Below are positions 54,411-63,846 of a stretch of DNA of 64,000 bases, piece by piece. The DNA is from Catenovulum adriaticum (GTDB taxonomy: Bacteria > Pseudomonadota > Gammaproteobacteria > Enterobacterales > Alteromonadaceae). Below the pieces are notes generated by a model, which saw only the letters and a program-made list of their open reading frames with translations, was not told where the DNA came from and did not search any database. The stretch lies in contig NZ_CP109967.1 in the NCBI RefSeq assembly GCF_026725475.1, positions 434,001 through 498,000 of the forward strand, in the 5' to 3' direction. The position numbers and the translations under genes are program-made. Within the stretch, counting starts at the first letter, position 1; each line of letters begins with the position of its first letter.

Positions 54411-55718
54411 TTAGCTCTTCCTTTTTACCGGTTTAATTTTGCCACCTAACACTAATACAGCTAATAGCATAAGAGGCACTAAAGCCGCACCTAAAATGAA
54501 GAAAGGTAAATAATGCGTACCGTCTTGAGTAATAATTGGCACAATTTGAATGGCCGTAATAACACTAATAACCCCAAATGCCCCACTAAAACCAGCTAAT
54601 GACGCCACACTTTTACCTGAAAAGTAATCGCTTGGCAGTGTTTGAATATTATTAATAGCGGTTTGAAAACCAAATAAAATAATGGCAATTAAACCTAAAG
54701 CTAACATTGGCGTACTAGCCACTGAGGTTGCAATTAATGCAGGTAACATGCAAAGGCCACCAATACCCACTACGGTTTTACGTGCTTTGTTAACGCTCCA
54801 GCCGCGCTTAATTAAGCGGCCTGATAACCAGCCACCAAAAATTGCACCTATTGCAGCACCCACATATGGAATCCAAGCAGAGGCACCAATTTCTTTTACT
54901 TCAAACCCAAATTTATCATTTAGATAAAGTGGTAACCAAGCAACAAACAACCACCAAATAGGCTCTATAAAAAAGCGACCTAAAATAACGCTCCAGCTTT
55001 GACGATGTGATAATAATTGTTTAAAGGTAGGCACATATTCATCTACTTTTAATTCATCAATTTTTTCATCTAATTCAACCGCTTTTTGACCTGTTAAAAT
55101 GTATTGGCGCTCATCTTCTGTAATCCATGGATGCGCTTCAGGACCACATTTATAAACAATTAACCAAGGCACTAACCAAACAAAACCTAAACTTGCCACA
55201 ATAATAAAGGTTGCCTGCCAACCAAAAAATGCATATAAAGCAGCAACTAAAGGTGGCGCAATTATGCTACCCATAGAAGCACCCGCGCCAAAAATACCTT
55301 GCGCTAAAGCACGCTCACGAATTGGAAACCATTCAGCATTGGCTTTCGTTGCGCCTGGCCAGTTACCGGCTTCACCAAACCCCAGTAACACCCTAAAGAT
55401 ACTAAAAGAAGTAACCGATGAGGCAACCGCATGTAACGCGATAGACACTGACCAAACCACAATAGACAACATAAAGCCGATACGTGTACCAACCGCATCA
55501 AAAATACGGCCAAACACGGCTTGACCAATTGCATAGGCAATTAAAAATACGCTCATAATGTTGGCGTAATCGTGACTATCCATGCCCAAATCTTCTGCTA
55601 CACTTGGCCACATAACTGATAAAGCTGTTCTGTCGATGTAGTTAATAATGGTCGCGAAAGAGACTAAACTCACAACAAGCCATCTTAAATGTTTCATTTT
55701 AAATGTATTAGTTTTCAC
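54411..55718 (-). CDS. MFS transporter, hexuronate (ExuT-like) type
   Basis: 435 residues from GTG 55718 (GGAG about six bases ahead), with 12 membrane segments. The N-terminal INYIDRTALSVMWPSVAEDLGM is the ACS/ExuT signature, and GFGEAGNWPGATKANAEWF is typical for hexuronate permeases. It lies between the lyases and KdgK, so it probably imports the unsaturated monouronate or KDG-like product through the inner membrane with protons. Confidence 0.9.
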   Translation of the reverse strand: MKTNTFKMKHLRWLVVSLVSFATIINYIDRTALSVMWPSVAEDLGMDSHDYANIMSVFLIAYAIGQAVFGRIFDAVGTRIGFMLSIVVWSVSIALHAVASSVTSFSIFRVLLGFGEAGNWPGATKANAEWFPIRERALAQGIFGAGASMGSIIAPPLVAALYAFFGWQATFIIVASLGFVWLVPWLIVYKCGPEAHPWITEDERQYILTGQKAVELDEKIDELKVDEYVPTFKQLLSHRQSWSVILGRFFIEPIWWLFVAWLPLYLNDKFGFEVKEIGASAWIPYVGAAIGAIFGGWLSGRLIKRGWSVNKARKTVVGIGGLCMLPALIATSVASTPMLALGLIAIILFGFQTAINNIQTLPSDYFSGKSVASLAGFSGAFGVISVITAIQIVPIITQDGTHYLPFFILGAALVPLMLLAVLVLGGKIKPVKRKS

Positions 55719-55719
55719 A

Positions 55720-55857
55720 TTAAGCTCCTAAAAAGTTTTCGCGTTCAAGGCTGAATGCTGCTAAAGCAACATCCGCACTTTTACCCATTACGCCAGGTGT
55801 CATGTCAGGCAGAATAAAAAAGCTATTCTCGGTTTTTAAGTATTTATATTGGCTCAT
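55720..55857 (-). CDS. 45-residue ORF, possible kdgF relic
   Basis: Open frame from ATG 55857 to TAA at 55720-55722, exactly filling the space between PL17 and MFS. The product MSQYKYLKTENSFFILPDMT then PGVMGKSADVALAAFSLERENFLGA has a tail similar to the C-terminal end of KdgF cupins (DVFSP.REDFL). KdgF is an approximately 110-residue cupin that opens the unsaturated uronate ring and often sits in such operons. No cupin His motif is left. It could be a deletion relic or a real small protein. Weak ribosome site. Confidence 0.4.
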   Translation of the reverse strand: MSQYKYLKTENSFFILPDMTPGVMGKSADVALAAFSLERENFLGA

Positions 55858-55864
55858 TTAATTT

Positions 55865-58111
55865 TCACTTCTTGGTTAACGTAAATAAATTTACGGCTTC
55901 TTTAAGCTTGTACGTTTTTCCATCAAAATCAAATGTTTGTGCTTGCTTATTTTGTTGCTGATAGGCAATTAAATATTGACGGCCATCATTTAGCTCAACA
56001 ATGATTAGGCTCACACCATCCTTGCGTTCAAAGCTTAAATTTTGAATGCTGGTTTTGCTTTTTAAGGTATATTCTTTAGCTGGATTATATTCACCATGCG
56101 CTTCTAACAAACTAACAAACTGATGCTGTGCTTGGTCTTTAACACGTAATACAAAAGCTTTGTCTTCTCGCAAGTTAAAATTAGGATCATTAGCGCCGGC
56201 GCGTGCAAACAACACGTTTAAATTGTTGTCATTTACCGTGCTCAATGTATAGAATCGGCCATTATCGTTTAACCAAGTTAATTGGCTAATCGCTTGTGAT
56301 TGTTCGGTTTGAGCACTAGCCGTTAACCACAAATGTTGGTAACCATTAGCCGTGCCCAGTGGTTTTAATTGCTCAGTATGAGCCTGATATTTAAAGTTTG
56401 ATTCAATAAAATGACCATCATAATGAAAAGCCAAATCATATTGATGAGGGGTACTTGATTGTGCATTGAACACGTCAATCACCCAGTCGATGTTTTCATC
56501 TGGAATGGATACCAAAGCGGTGGTTCTTGCTAATTGAATACCTTGGTATGCAGTATCAATTGACGCAGAGACCAGTTTTACTTGATCTGTATTTGCAAAT
56601 AAATCGACTTTCGGGTGATGTTGATTCCCGACTTTAGTAACCCCATTAAAGTGACTGGTTTCATCTGCAATTAAAGTATTATGTGCAATGCTTTGCTGTG
56701 CATAAGAGTCGTTTTCTGGTAAATAGCGACCACCAAATTTAGCCACTACGTTTAAAAATCGAGCCGCACCATAATCGGTTAAAATCTCGGTGCCTTGATC
56801 GTAATAAGACAACCCTAGCTTATCAAAATGACCATGACCCAACCCTTGAGAGGTTGCTTTTACCGTTGCGACACTGGCATTTTTGCTACTATCACTGCGT
56901 AGTACAACAAATGCACCATTGTCGCCAGTAGCCCCGTCACCAAAAGCTTGAGTTTTAAACTGATAATCTGTTTGTAAACCTTTATCTAACGCGTTAGCAA
57001 CTTTTAAACCATCGCCCGTTAATAGCACCCGGTTTTGCTGTTTGGCAATATCCAGTAAACCCGTTTCGCTGGTAATCCCATAAGCAATCGCAATACCATT
57101 GACTAATTCAATGGTATCAATACCTTTGGATTTTATTGCATCGTTAATTGGAAAAAATAGACCATTGTAACTTAACTGAGCGGTCGTGTTAATCGCTTTT
57201 AGTAAAACATTATCACGATATTCAAATATTTTTCGCTCTGGCTGATTATTTTCAATGGCTTTAGCAAAAGTAACAAATGGCATTAATGCATAACGTTGAT
57301 AATAAGGGCCTTCGTTATAATAACCATTTGGTGAAAACAACTCGTCCAGTTGGCGCATAAAACCACCAGTACCCGATTTGTCTAAACCATAAAGCGCTTT
57401 TTCAACCCATTCAGGCTTATCTAATACATAACCTGTCATGCCAACAGCACAAGTTGCCCAAGTGCCATGATTGTGTACTTTATTAAAAGTTTGTGGTGAT
57501 TGCTCAGATAAAAATAAAGCAACTGGCTCTAAAACACCTTTCTCAATGGTCTTTCTATCTGCTTTTGATAAATGCGATACCACAGCATCATAGGCTTGAA
57601 TGGTATGTACTAACCAAACGGCTTCGTTTAGCCCTTGCCAAAATAATTGGCCTGGGTTGGAGCTTTTAACTTCTGGGTGAGCGCCTAATGTTGGATATAA
57701 TTTTGCGTATTCCAATAAAACAGATTTAACAAAGTTGGCATATTTAGGATCCTGGGTAATTTGAAACAAAGTCCCTGCATCAAACATAAGTCGATAATTA
57801 TTTTTATGCACTTCGTGGGTGTAGCCGCCCCCTGCATCTTTTGGAACGGGCACGTTAATTGGCTGAGTTAACACACTATCAATATGTGCCTGTTTTGCTA
57901 AAAACGCAGCCTGAAACCGACCACTTTTTTTAACTGCTTCACGCATTTTTACAACATCGTTAAAGGTGTTAACCAAATTTGGATGCTCTACTTGCACTTT
58001 AGTGCTGTCAGATAAAATTTCACCCGCATAGGTTGGCGAAATCATGGCCATGCCAGTGGACGATAGCGCTAAACCGACTACAAATGCATGGTTTACATTA
58101 ATTAATTTCAT
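55865..58111 (-). CDS. PL17 oligo-alginate lyase
   Basis: 748 residues from ATG 58111; a GTG at 58123 is an alternative. Signal peptide ending near PTYA-GEI. N-terminal (alpha/alpha) toroid with NHGTW (Asn214, His215) and GYYNEGPYYQRYA (Tyr271), then a heparinase II/III-like beta-sandwich with GHGHFDKLGLSYYDQGTE. These match the active site of PL17 exolyases, which release single unsaturated uronates from alginate oligomers. Likely periplasmic. The gap to the PL6 gene upstream is about 15 bases, so it is translated from the same message. Confidence 0.93.
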   Translation of the reverse strand: MKLINVNHAFVVGLALSSTGMAMISPTYAGEILSDSTKVQVEHPNLVNTFNDVVKMREAVKKSGRFQAAFLAKQAHIDSVLTQPINVPVPKDAGGGYTHEVHKNNYRLMFDAGTLFQITQDPKYANFVKSVLLEYAKLYPTLGAHPEVKSSNPGQLFWQGLNEAVWLVHTIQAYDAVVSHLSKADRKTIEKGVLEPVALFLSEQSPQTFNKVHNHGTWATCAVGMTGYVLDKPEWVEKALYGLDKSGTGGFMRQLDELFSPNGYYNEGPYYQRYALMPFVTFAKAIENNQPERKIFEYRDNVLLKAINTTAQLSYNGLFFPINDAIKSKGIDTIELVNGIAIAYGITSETGLLDIAKQQNRVLLTGDGLKVANALDKGLQTDYQFKTQAFGDGATGDNGAFVVLRSDSSKNASVATVKATSQGLGHGHFDKLGLSYYDQGTEILTDYGAARFLNVVAKFGGRYLPENDSYAQQSIAHNTLIADETSHFNGVTKVGNQHHPKVDLFANTDQVKLVSASIDTAYQGIQLARTTALVSIPDENIDWVIDVFNAQSSTPHQYDLAFHYDGHFIESNFKYQAHTEQLKPLGTANGYQHLWLTASAQTEQSQAISQLTWLNDNGRFYTLSTVNDNNLNVLFARAGANDPNFNLREDKAFVLRVKDQAQHQFVSLLEAHGEYNPAKEYTLKSKTSIQNLSFERKDGVSLIIVELNDGRQYLIAYQQQNKQAQTFDFDGKTYKLKEAVNLFTLTKK

Positions 58112-58125
58112 GATAATCGCCACCC

Positions 58126-60366
58126 TTATTTAAATTCGTTATCTTCAATGGTTGCCGTTGGTGCTTGGTCAAACACGAGTTCAACTGCCTTTGGTGCTTT
58201 CGTTTTTGCAAACTCATTATTTCGGATAACCGTTATTGGGTCGCCTACTGTATGTTCAACTTTAATCAAAGCGCTATTTTCAAACTGGTTATCTTCCACC
58301 ACTGAAACTTGCACCCCATGTAAGCGAATAGATGCTTGTAATTTATTGCGTTTACCCGATCCCACTTGGCTAATCTGGTTGTTATGCATTGCTAAGTGCG
58401 GGCCAAAAGTACTTTCGTCAGTACCGCCGCGGTATAAATCCAACAACGCCCCTTGCACTTTTTTAAACTCATTATTTTTTAGCACAACGTATTCAGCGTT
58501 ATAAATACCAAGGTCGTCAGTTTCTTGATTTAACCTGAATAAGTCACCTGTAATATTGCTAAATTCACTATTAGTCACTTCAATCAGGTCTGCAAAACTA
58601 CGCGCGCCAGCGTCGAAAAAATGATAAGAATGATTCACATCTAAATTCATAACTTTGCTGTTATTCATCACAAATTGATAGTTGTTATACATGCCCCATT
58701 TTTGAGTTCTAATCAGCATATTGCCGCTTGAATCAGGGCTGTATCGACCACTTAAAGTAATACCGTCTAACTTTAATGAGCCTTTATTTTGAATCTCAAA
58801 TAATGAACTTCGCTGTGGGTAAATCACCACATTGGCATTGTTTGCCGCTTTAAAGGTAATGGTTTTATCGACTGCCAAAATTTTACGCGCAATATATTCA
58901 CCACTGGCAAGCTCAATCACGTCTCCCGACTGGGCATTTTTTAAAGTGTCGGATAAAACACTGTCTGCAGGTTTAATTGAAATTAACTTGCCGCTATTAA
59001 AAGGCTTAGCCAAATCTGCTTTACTGTACCAAGTTGGCCCAGTATCTTCTTTGGCCAATACGCGCTCTAATTTTGCACCAACTGAGGTATTTCTTAACAC
59101 AGATAAGCCATTTGCATCTTGCGTTAAGTTAAGTTCTTGTTGAACCAAACCTTGTTTAATTTGAGTTGGTTTAAAATTCACCAGATTATTATTAAATGTA
59201 ATCCCACTGATATCATCTAACAACGTAAAAGGTGATTGATTATTTTGATTAATAATTAAATTATTGCTAAAACTTGAATTTTTTGGGGTTGCCGTTCGCT
59301 CGCTGTCAGAGCCGGCACCTAAATAAATGTTTTCAACATTCACTAACGTATTATTTTCAACGGTTGCGTTTACCACTTGGTGATAACGGTTAATAGGTGA
59401 ATTAGGCACCCCATTCATTATGGTAAAGCCGCTACCGAAACGATAACCCGTTAAATCAGCTAAATAATTATTACGGACTGTTTGGTCGCGATTAATCACG
59501 CGGATACCGCCAGTGTGATCAACACCATTACCAAAAAACACGTTATTTTCAATCAAGTTACCGTTACCATGACGAAGCGTTAAGGTGCCACGAGATTCAA
59601 AAAATACATTATTTTTAATTTGGTTTTTGCCTGACTTAACTGAAATAATTTCAACTTCACCATCGCAACGATCAAAATAGTTATTCTCTACTCGGGTAAA
59701 TGAATCACTTAATGAATAATGGCTGGTGCCAATGCGCAGTGTTTCACCGCCATTTGAACCAAATACAGGGCGTGGACCAAAATAGTTATGGTCAATTAAA
59801 TGATGGTTTTGCTGGCTTGCTTCGTTATTTAAACGAACCGCCATGGTAACGCCTTTGTTTCTTTTACCACGTAAAAATGAATGGTCAAAACGATTATGCT
59901 GACCATAAAGCGCTACCCAATAATCTGATTCAAATCTATCTGGGTTGCTAAATTCGTCGATTACAACTTCTGTTACTCGGCTATGATTCGCCAATTCTTT
60001 ATCGTTGTATTTAAATGAGATAACAGAGTTACTTGGCGTGTAGCCATTTTTAAAGGTTAAGCCTGAAACAACAAGGTGCTCACCTGCTAAACGTAAATTT
60101 GATTGGCCAGTTAACAAAACCTGACCTTTGTTTTGAGCTTTTAAGGTAATCGGCTTGTCTTTTGTGCCTTGCCCTTTAAATACAATTTCAAAATTTTTCC
60201 ATTCGCCATTTGCTAAAATGACAGTGTCGCCCGCTGATAACTTTTTAACAGCTTGCTCGTAATCTGCTTGATTCGATACTTTATAATCGGCAGCAAAAAC
60301 AAAACTACTGAATAAACATAACGCGCTGCTCACTAAAAGTTGAGACTTTTTCATGCAAATTTTCAT
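58126..60366 (-). CDS. PL6 alginate lyase, two-domain (AlyGC-like)
   Basis: 746 residues with a signal peptide (LLVSSALCLFSSFVFA). It has two right-handed parallel beta-helices: catalytic (about 28-400) and a second C-terminal one (about 470-746), the AlyGC layout. Catalytic Lys244 in EIISVKSGKNQI and Arg265 in TLTLRHGN, 21 residues apart as in characterised PL6 enzymes. Glu208 in GGETLRIG is a likely calcium/active-site ligand. It cleaves alginate (often polyG-preferring, exo) ahead of PL17. It is the first gene after the operon's TonB receptor and its terminator pair. Confidence 0.93.
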   Translation of the reverse strand: MKICMKKSQLLVSSALCLFSSFVFAADYKVSNQADYEQAVKKLSAGDTVILANGEWKNFEIVFKGQGTKDKPITLKAQNKGQVLLTGQSNLRLAGEHLVVSGLTFKNGYTPSNSVISFKYNDKELANHSRVTEVVIDEFSNPDRFESDYWVALYGQHNRFDHSFLRGKRNKGVTMAVRLNNEASQQNHHLIDHNYFGPRPVFGSNGGETLRIGTSHYSLSDSFTRVENNYFDRCDGEVEIISVKSGKNQIKNNVFFESRGTLTLRHGNGNLIENNVFFGNGVDHTGGIRVINRDQTVRNNYLADLTGYRFGSGFTIMNGVPNSPINRYHQVVNATVENNTLVNVENIYLGAGSDSERTATPKNSSFSNNLIINQNNQSPFTLLDDISGITFNNNLVNFKPTQIKQGLVQQELNLTQDANGLSVLRNTSVGAKLERVLAKEDTGPTWYSKADLAKPFNSGKLISIKPADSVLSDTLKNAQSGDVIELASGEYIARKILAVDKTITFKAANNANVVIYPQRSSLFEIQNKGSLKLDGITLSGRYSPDSSGNMLIRTQKWGMYNNYQFVMNNSKVMNLDVNHSYHFFDAGARSFADLIEVTNSEFSNITGDLFRLNQETDDLGIYNAEYVVLKNNEFKKVQGALLDLYRGGTDESTFGPHLAMHNNQISQVGSGKRNKLQASIRLHGVQVSVVEDNQFENSALIKVEHTVGDPITVIRNNEFAKTKAPKAVELVFDQAPTATIEDNEFK

Positions 60367-60400
60367 ACAAAACCCCTGCAGATTTTAAGCTTAAAAAGCA

Positions 60401-60431
60401 GAGCGCATCTAAAGTAGGTAGCGATGCGCTC
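60401..60431. terminator. Hairpin between PL6 gene and TonB receptor
   Basis: GAGCGCATC / GATGCGCTC, 9-bp stem with a 13-base loop, about 35 bases upstream of the PL6 start. No T-run on the minus strand, so it may be a leader structure rather than a terminator. Confidence 0.5.
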
Positions 60432-60440
60432 CATAGATTA

Positions 60441-60474
60441 ATTAGCCATATTTAATGGCAAAAATATGGCTAAT
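60441..60474 (-). terminator. Terminator of the alginate TonB receptor
   Basis: 13-bp perfect stem (ATTAGCCATATTT / AAATATGGCTAAT) with an 8-base loop directly after the receptor stop. It may act as an attenuator between the abundant receptor and the operon. Confidence 0.75.
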
Positions 60475-60480
60475 GACCGC

Positions 60481-63400
60481 TTAAAACTTAGCTTTAAAGC
60501 TTAAGAAATATTTAGGACCTGAACTTGAGATCAACGTTGGGGTTGTGTCTGTAGTTCGAGTCATGTATTGAGCTTCATCTAATACGTTTTTAACTTTAAA
60601 ATATAAAGAGTAGTTTTTATTGAATCTGTATTTGGCCGTTGCATCTACGTACTCAAACGGTTCAACATAACGGTTTGCTCTAGCACCTGTATTAGGCTGG
60701 AAGTATTTTGAACGCGATTTATAAAGCACGCGGAATTCAAAATCCCCTATATCCCAATATACTGAACCTGAAAATACATGCTTGGAGAAGCCAAATAAGT
60801 TTGCAGAATCGACAAAATCAAAACCTTCTTGCTCTAACTCACCCTCAGCGTTGTAAATATCACCAAAAGCACCGTCTTGGTTATCAAATGATGAACTCGC
60901 GTAGTTATAAGACATTTTAGTCCCTAAACCATCAAACGGCTCTGGTAAAAAGGCAAAAGCTTGTTGATAAGAAAACTCAATACCTCGCAAATAAGCTGGC
61001 TCGTCAGTATAGGTATTTGAGTTAACAACAACAGGCACTTCAACATCGTCTAAAATGGTGCCGTCATCTGCTTTTCGGCGGAAGTTTAAGGTTTCATCTA
61101 ACGAAACACTGCGGAAGTTCGCATTAAATTTTTTGAAGTAAAATGCCGTTGATAAATACATATCTTCTGATGGATACCATTCTAATGAAATATCCGCATT
61201 TTCTGACATTAATGGATCTATATAAGGGTTATCACCGTCTACCCGATTAATTAATTGTGATAAAGAAGTAATATCATTATCTTCGTTATCATCAATAACA
61301 CGACCAGCGCCTAAATCTTGCAAATTAGGTCGTGACATCGCACGGTATAACGCCCCTCTTAATAACACCTCATCATCTAGATGAAAGGTAATATTTGCAC
61401 TAGGTAAAAAACGAAGTGATTCGTTTTTGCGCACTATGGTTTCTACTTCGTCACGCTCGCCAGACAAACCGATAGAATAATTAATTGTACCGTCATCTTG
61501 TGTGGTTTCAGTAATATCATAAGGTAGGCGATAGCCGGTCGATTCTACTTTCGTTTGGACCATACGCACACCTACATTACCCGTTACGTCATAACCGAAT
61601 AATGAGGTATAAATATTACCCATGGCATAAGCGGCAAAAATGTTTTCGTCAATTAAATCATCACCCGGGCTGCGGCGATCATCATAAGGGCCAATATCAA
61701 CAAATGAATAAGTGCCATCAGCTTGTAACTCACCTACTTGTGAAATGTTAGCAAAGCCACAACGACCATCAAATTGAGCCCATTGATCGGCTGGCGTACC
61801 GTTTTCAGTATTACCAGAGATCGCATTGCCGTCTTCACTCGACATCCATTCTGGATTAGACCAATCTTTGAAACAGTTGTTAATTAATAAGTTACCAATT
61901 TCGGTGTCGTCAACTCGATATTCAGAGGCATCTTGCACTACACCGGCTTCATAGTCGTCATCGTAATGTGGAATAACCGCTCTATCGTCATCATTATCTG
62001 AATATAACGATTGTTCAGAATAACGTACACCCGCTTTAACCGTTGAGAAAAAGCCATTGTCTAATACATATTCAGCATCAAATTTAACTGCTTTAATTCG
62101 GTCAAAACGCTCTTCCATTTCACGTTCATAACGGTTGGTTGTTTCGTTTCCGTTATTATTCTCGGTTGACCAAGATTGTGGATCGGTTGGGTCGAATACA
62201 CCAACACCTGTATAACCAGATTCGCCTTCAGCTAGACGATTTTCATCTAAAAAAGTTAACTGAGGTAAACGATTATTACGAATGTCCATTGAATAATTCC
62301 AATAATCATTGGTAACAACACGAGATTTCCAGCTGGTACGATTACGCCAAGATTTAGAATAAGATAAATCCATCTCAATGCGTAAGCTGTCATTCACATA
62401 ATGTTCAATGTTTAAACCTAAGCCATTATAGGTTTCATCTTCTTCACGGTAATAACCTTGAGCTTCAAGTTTAGCGATACCTGTGGCATATAAAAGCGAA
62501 TGGTCTTCACCAATAATATGGTCTTCAAGTTCACGTCGAGCACTGGTTAATATAAAATCGTGTCTGTCTTCAAAGTAAAAATTATTTGAATACTCTAAAT
62601 CAAAATTAACATCCCAATCTGCGTTCGGTTGCCATTGCACGGTACCAACAAAAGCTTCACGCTCATCTTCTTCTTCTTGATTACGGAAGGTATAACTTGA
62701 AGGCACTAAAAAGATAGAATCTTTATCATAATCATCAATATTTTCGCGAGTAACGTTGGTATTAGTGCCATCGTTATTATCTTCACAATCGTCAGCGACA
62801 GCTAAAGGTGTACCGTCTGCTAAACGCGTTGCACATGAATACATATTTGAACTTGATAATACGCTTTCTTCTGGATTTGAAGAGTCAGAAACTTTATAAC
62901 CCACTGAAAAACCAATATCACCAAAACCTGTATCTCTGAACTGATCAACATACGAGACGTTAAACTCACTGCCTAAACCGCTATAATCATCTTGGCGAGC
63001 AGTGTGAGAATTATAAACCCCTTCAATTTCAGCAATTACTTGACGCTTGCCGTAATCTAATGCTTTAAGTGGGTCAACATTAATTGTACCGGCAACACCG
63101 CCTTCAATTAAATCAGCTTGCTGCGATTTATAAACCACCACTTTATCGCTTAATTCAGACGGGAATTTTTTAAAATTAACCGCTCTTGAATAGCCTGCAC
63201 TAGTTACGGTTCGCTGGTTGAAAGTCGCATAGCCCAAAAATGGACCTAAACCACGAATCGACATTTCCGATGCACTACCTTTACCACGGTGGCCAGATAC
63301 ACTGGTAATGTTTTCAATAACATCAGAAAGCGATAACCCAGGTAATTCACCAAAATCAGCCGCCGCAATTGCATCAACAATTGCAACCGTATTTTTCTTT

Positions 63401-63609
63401 TCGCTTAAAGACCGGGTCATAGTTGCGCGTGTGCCAGTTACTTCAATAGTCTCAGTTTCTTGAGCTTCTACTTCCGTACCTTGTGCGTCCTGAGCGTATG
63501 CAGGAGATATAGCTGATGCTAGCAAAACCCCCGAAACTGCTTTACTAAGCAAACTAAAATTAAAGTGTGTGTTTACATCTTTGTTAATATTTTTGTTAAT
63601 TTTTTTCAT
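60481..63609 (-). CDS. TonB-dependent receptor, alginate-oligosaccharide type
   Basis: 1042 residues. Signal peptide (VSGVLLASAISPAYA), a TonB-box-like TETIEVTGTRATMTRSL, and a plug with AIVDAIAAADFGELPGLSLS and MSIRGLGPFLGYATF. The barrel ends in FLSFKAKF (aromatic terminal). It differs in plug style from the receptors at 1 and 37780. Its position as first gene of the alginate operon, with PL6 and PL17 next, supports alginate oligomer import across the outer membrane. A divergent GntR regulator lies upstream. Confidence 0.92.
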   Translation of the reverse strand: MKKINKNINKDVNTHFNFSLLSKAVSGVLLASAISPAYAQDAQGTEVEAQETETIEVTGTRATMTRSLSEKKNTVAIVDAIAAADFGELPGLSLSDVIENITSVSGHRGKGSASEMSIRGLGPFLGYATFNQRTVTSAGYSRAVNFKKFPSELSDKVVVYKSQQADLIEGGVAGTINVDPLKALDYGKRQVIAEIEGVYNSHTARQDDYSGLGSEFNVSYVDQFRDTGFGDIGFSVGYKVSDSSNPEESVLSSSNMYSCATRLADGTPLAVADDCEDNNDGTNTNVTRENIDDYDKDSIFLVPSSYTFRNQEEEDEREAFVGTVQWQPNADWDVNFDLEYSNNFYFEDRHDFILTSARRELEDHIIGEDHSLLYATGIAKLEAQGYYREEDETYNGLGLNIEHYVNDSLRIEMDLSYSKSWRNRTSWKSRVVTNDYWNYSMDIRNNRLPQLTFLDENRLAEGESGYTGVGVFDPTDPQSWSTENNNGNETTNRYEREMEERFDRIKAVKFDAEYVLDNGFFSTVKAGVRYSEQSLYSDNDDDRAVIPHYDDDYEAGVVQDASEYRVDDTEIGNLLINNCFKDWSNPEWMSSEDGNAISGNTENGTPADQWAQFDGRCGFANISQVGELQADGTYSFVDIGPYDDRRSPGDDLIDENIFAAYAMGNIYTSLFGYDVTGNVGVRMVQTKVESTGYRLPYDITETTQDDGTINYSIGLSGERDEVETIVRKNESLRFLPSANITFHLDDEVLLRGALYRAMSRPNLQDLGAGRVIDDNEDNDITSLSQLINRVDGDNPYIDPLMSENADISLEWYPSEDMYLSTAFYFKKFNANFRSVSLDETLNFRRKADDGTILDDVEVPVVVNSNTYTDEPAYLRGIEFSYQQAFAFLPEPFDGLGTKMSYNYASSSFDNQDGAFGDIYNAEGELEQEGFDFVDSANLFGFSKHVFSGSVYWDIGDFEFRVLYKSRSKYFQPNTGARANRYVEPFEYVDATAKYRFNKNYSLYFKVKNVLDEAQYMTRTTDTTPTLISSSGPKYFLSFKAKF

Positions 63610-63733
63610 AGTGCTTGAGCCTTAATGTTGTTAACGCCTCTGCGTGATCATTCTGACAGACAATATAATCTAACCAAAAACCCAAACCCATGTCAAACAG
63701 TATTTTAAATTTATGACTTACAAAAAATAACCT

Positions 63734-63744
63734 TTGTAATACAC
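63734..63744. promoter_or_regulatory. Candidate GntR/FadR operator TTGTAATACAC
   Basis: Half sites TTGT and ACAC around AAT; one mismatch from a perfect palindrome. Confidence 0.45.
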
Positions 63745-63759
63745 AGGTTATTATAAAAA

Positions 63760-63770
63760 TTGTAATACAA
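63760..63770. promoter_or_regulatory. Candidate GntR/FadR operator TTGTAATACAA
   Basis: TTGTA-A-TACAA, a perfect palindrome of the type bound by FadR-family GntR regulators. Confidence 0.55.
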
Positions 63771-63846
63771 ACTAATTCACAAATTGATAATATTGTGTAC
63801 AATAGACTATAATTATTAAATCCGTCTTATTTATTTTGGGTAGGTC

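Larger units (their letters stand above)
63610..63846. promoter_or_regulatory. Divergent promoter region of the alginate operon and GntR regulator
   Basis: About 240 bases containing TTGTAATACAC (63734-63744), TTGTAATACAA (63760-63770) and TTGTGTACAA (63793-63802). The first two match the FadR-family operator pattern TNGTNNNACNA exactly or with one mismatch. They recur as TTGTAAAACAM in front of the PL6-fold and PL7 genes. Confidence 0.55.
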
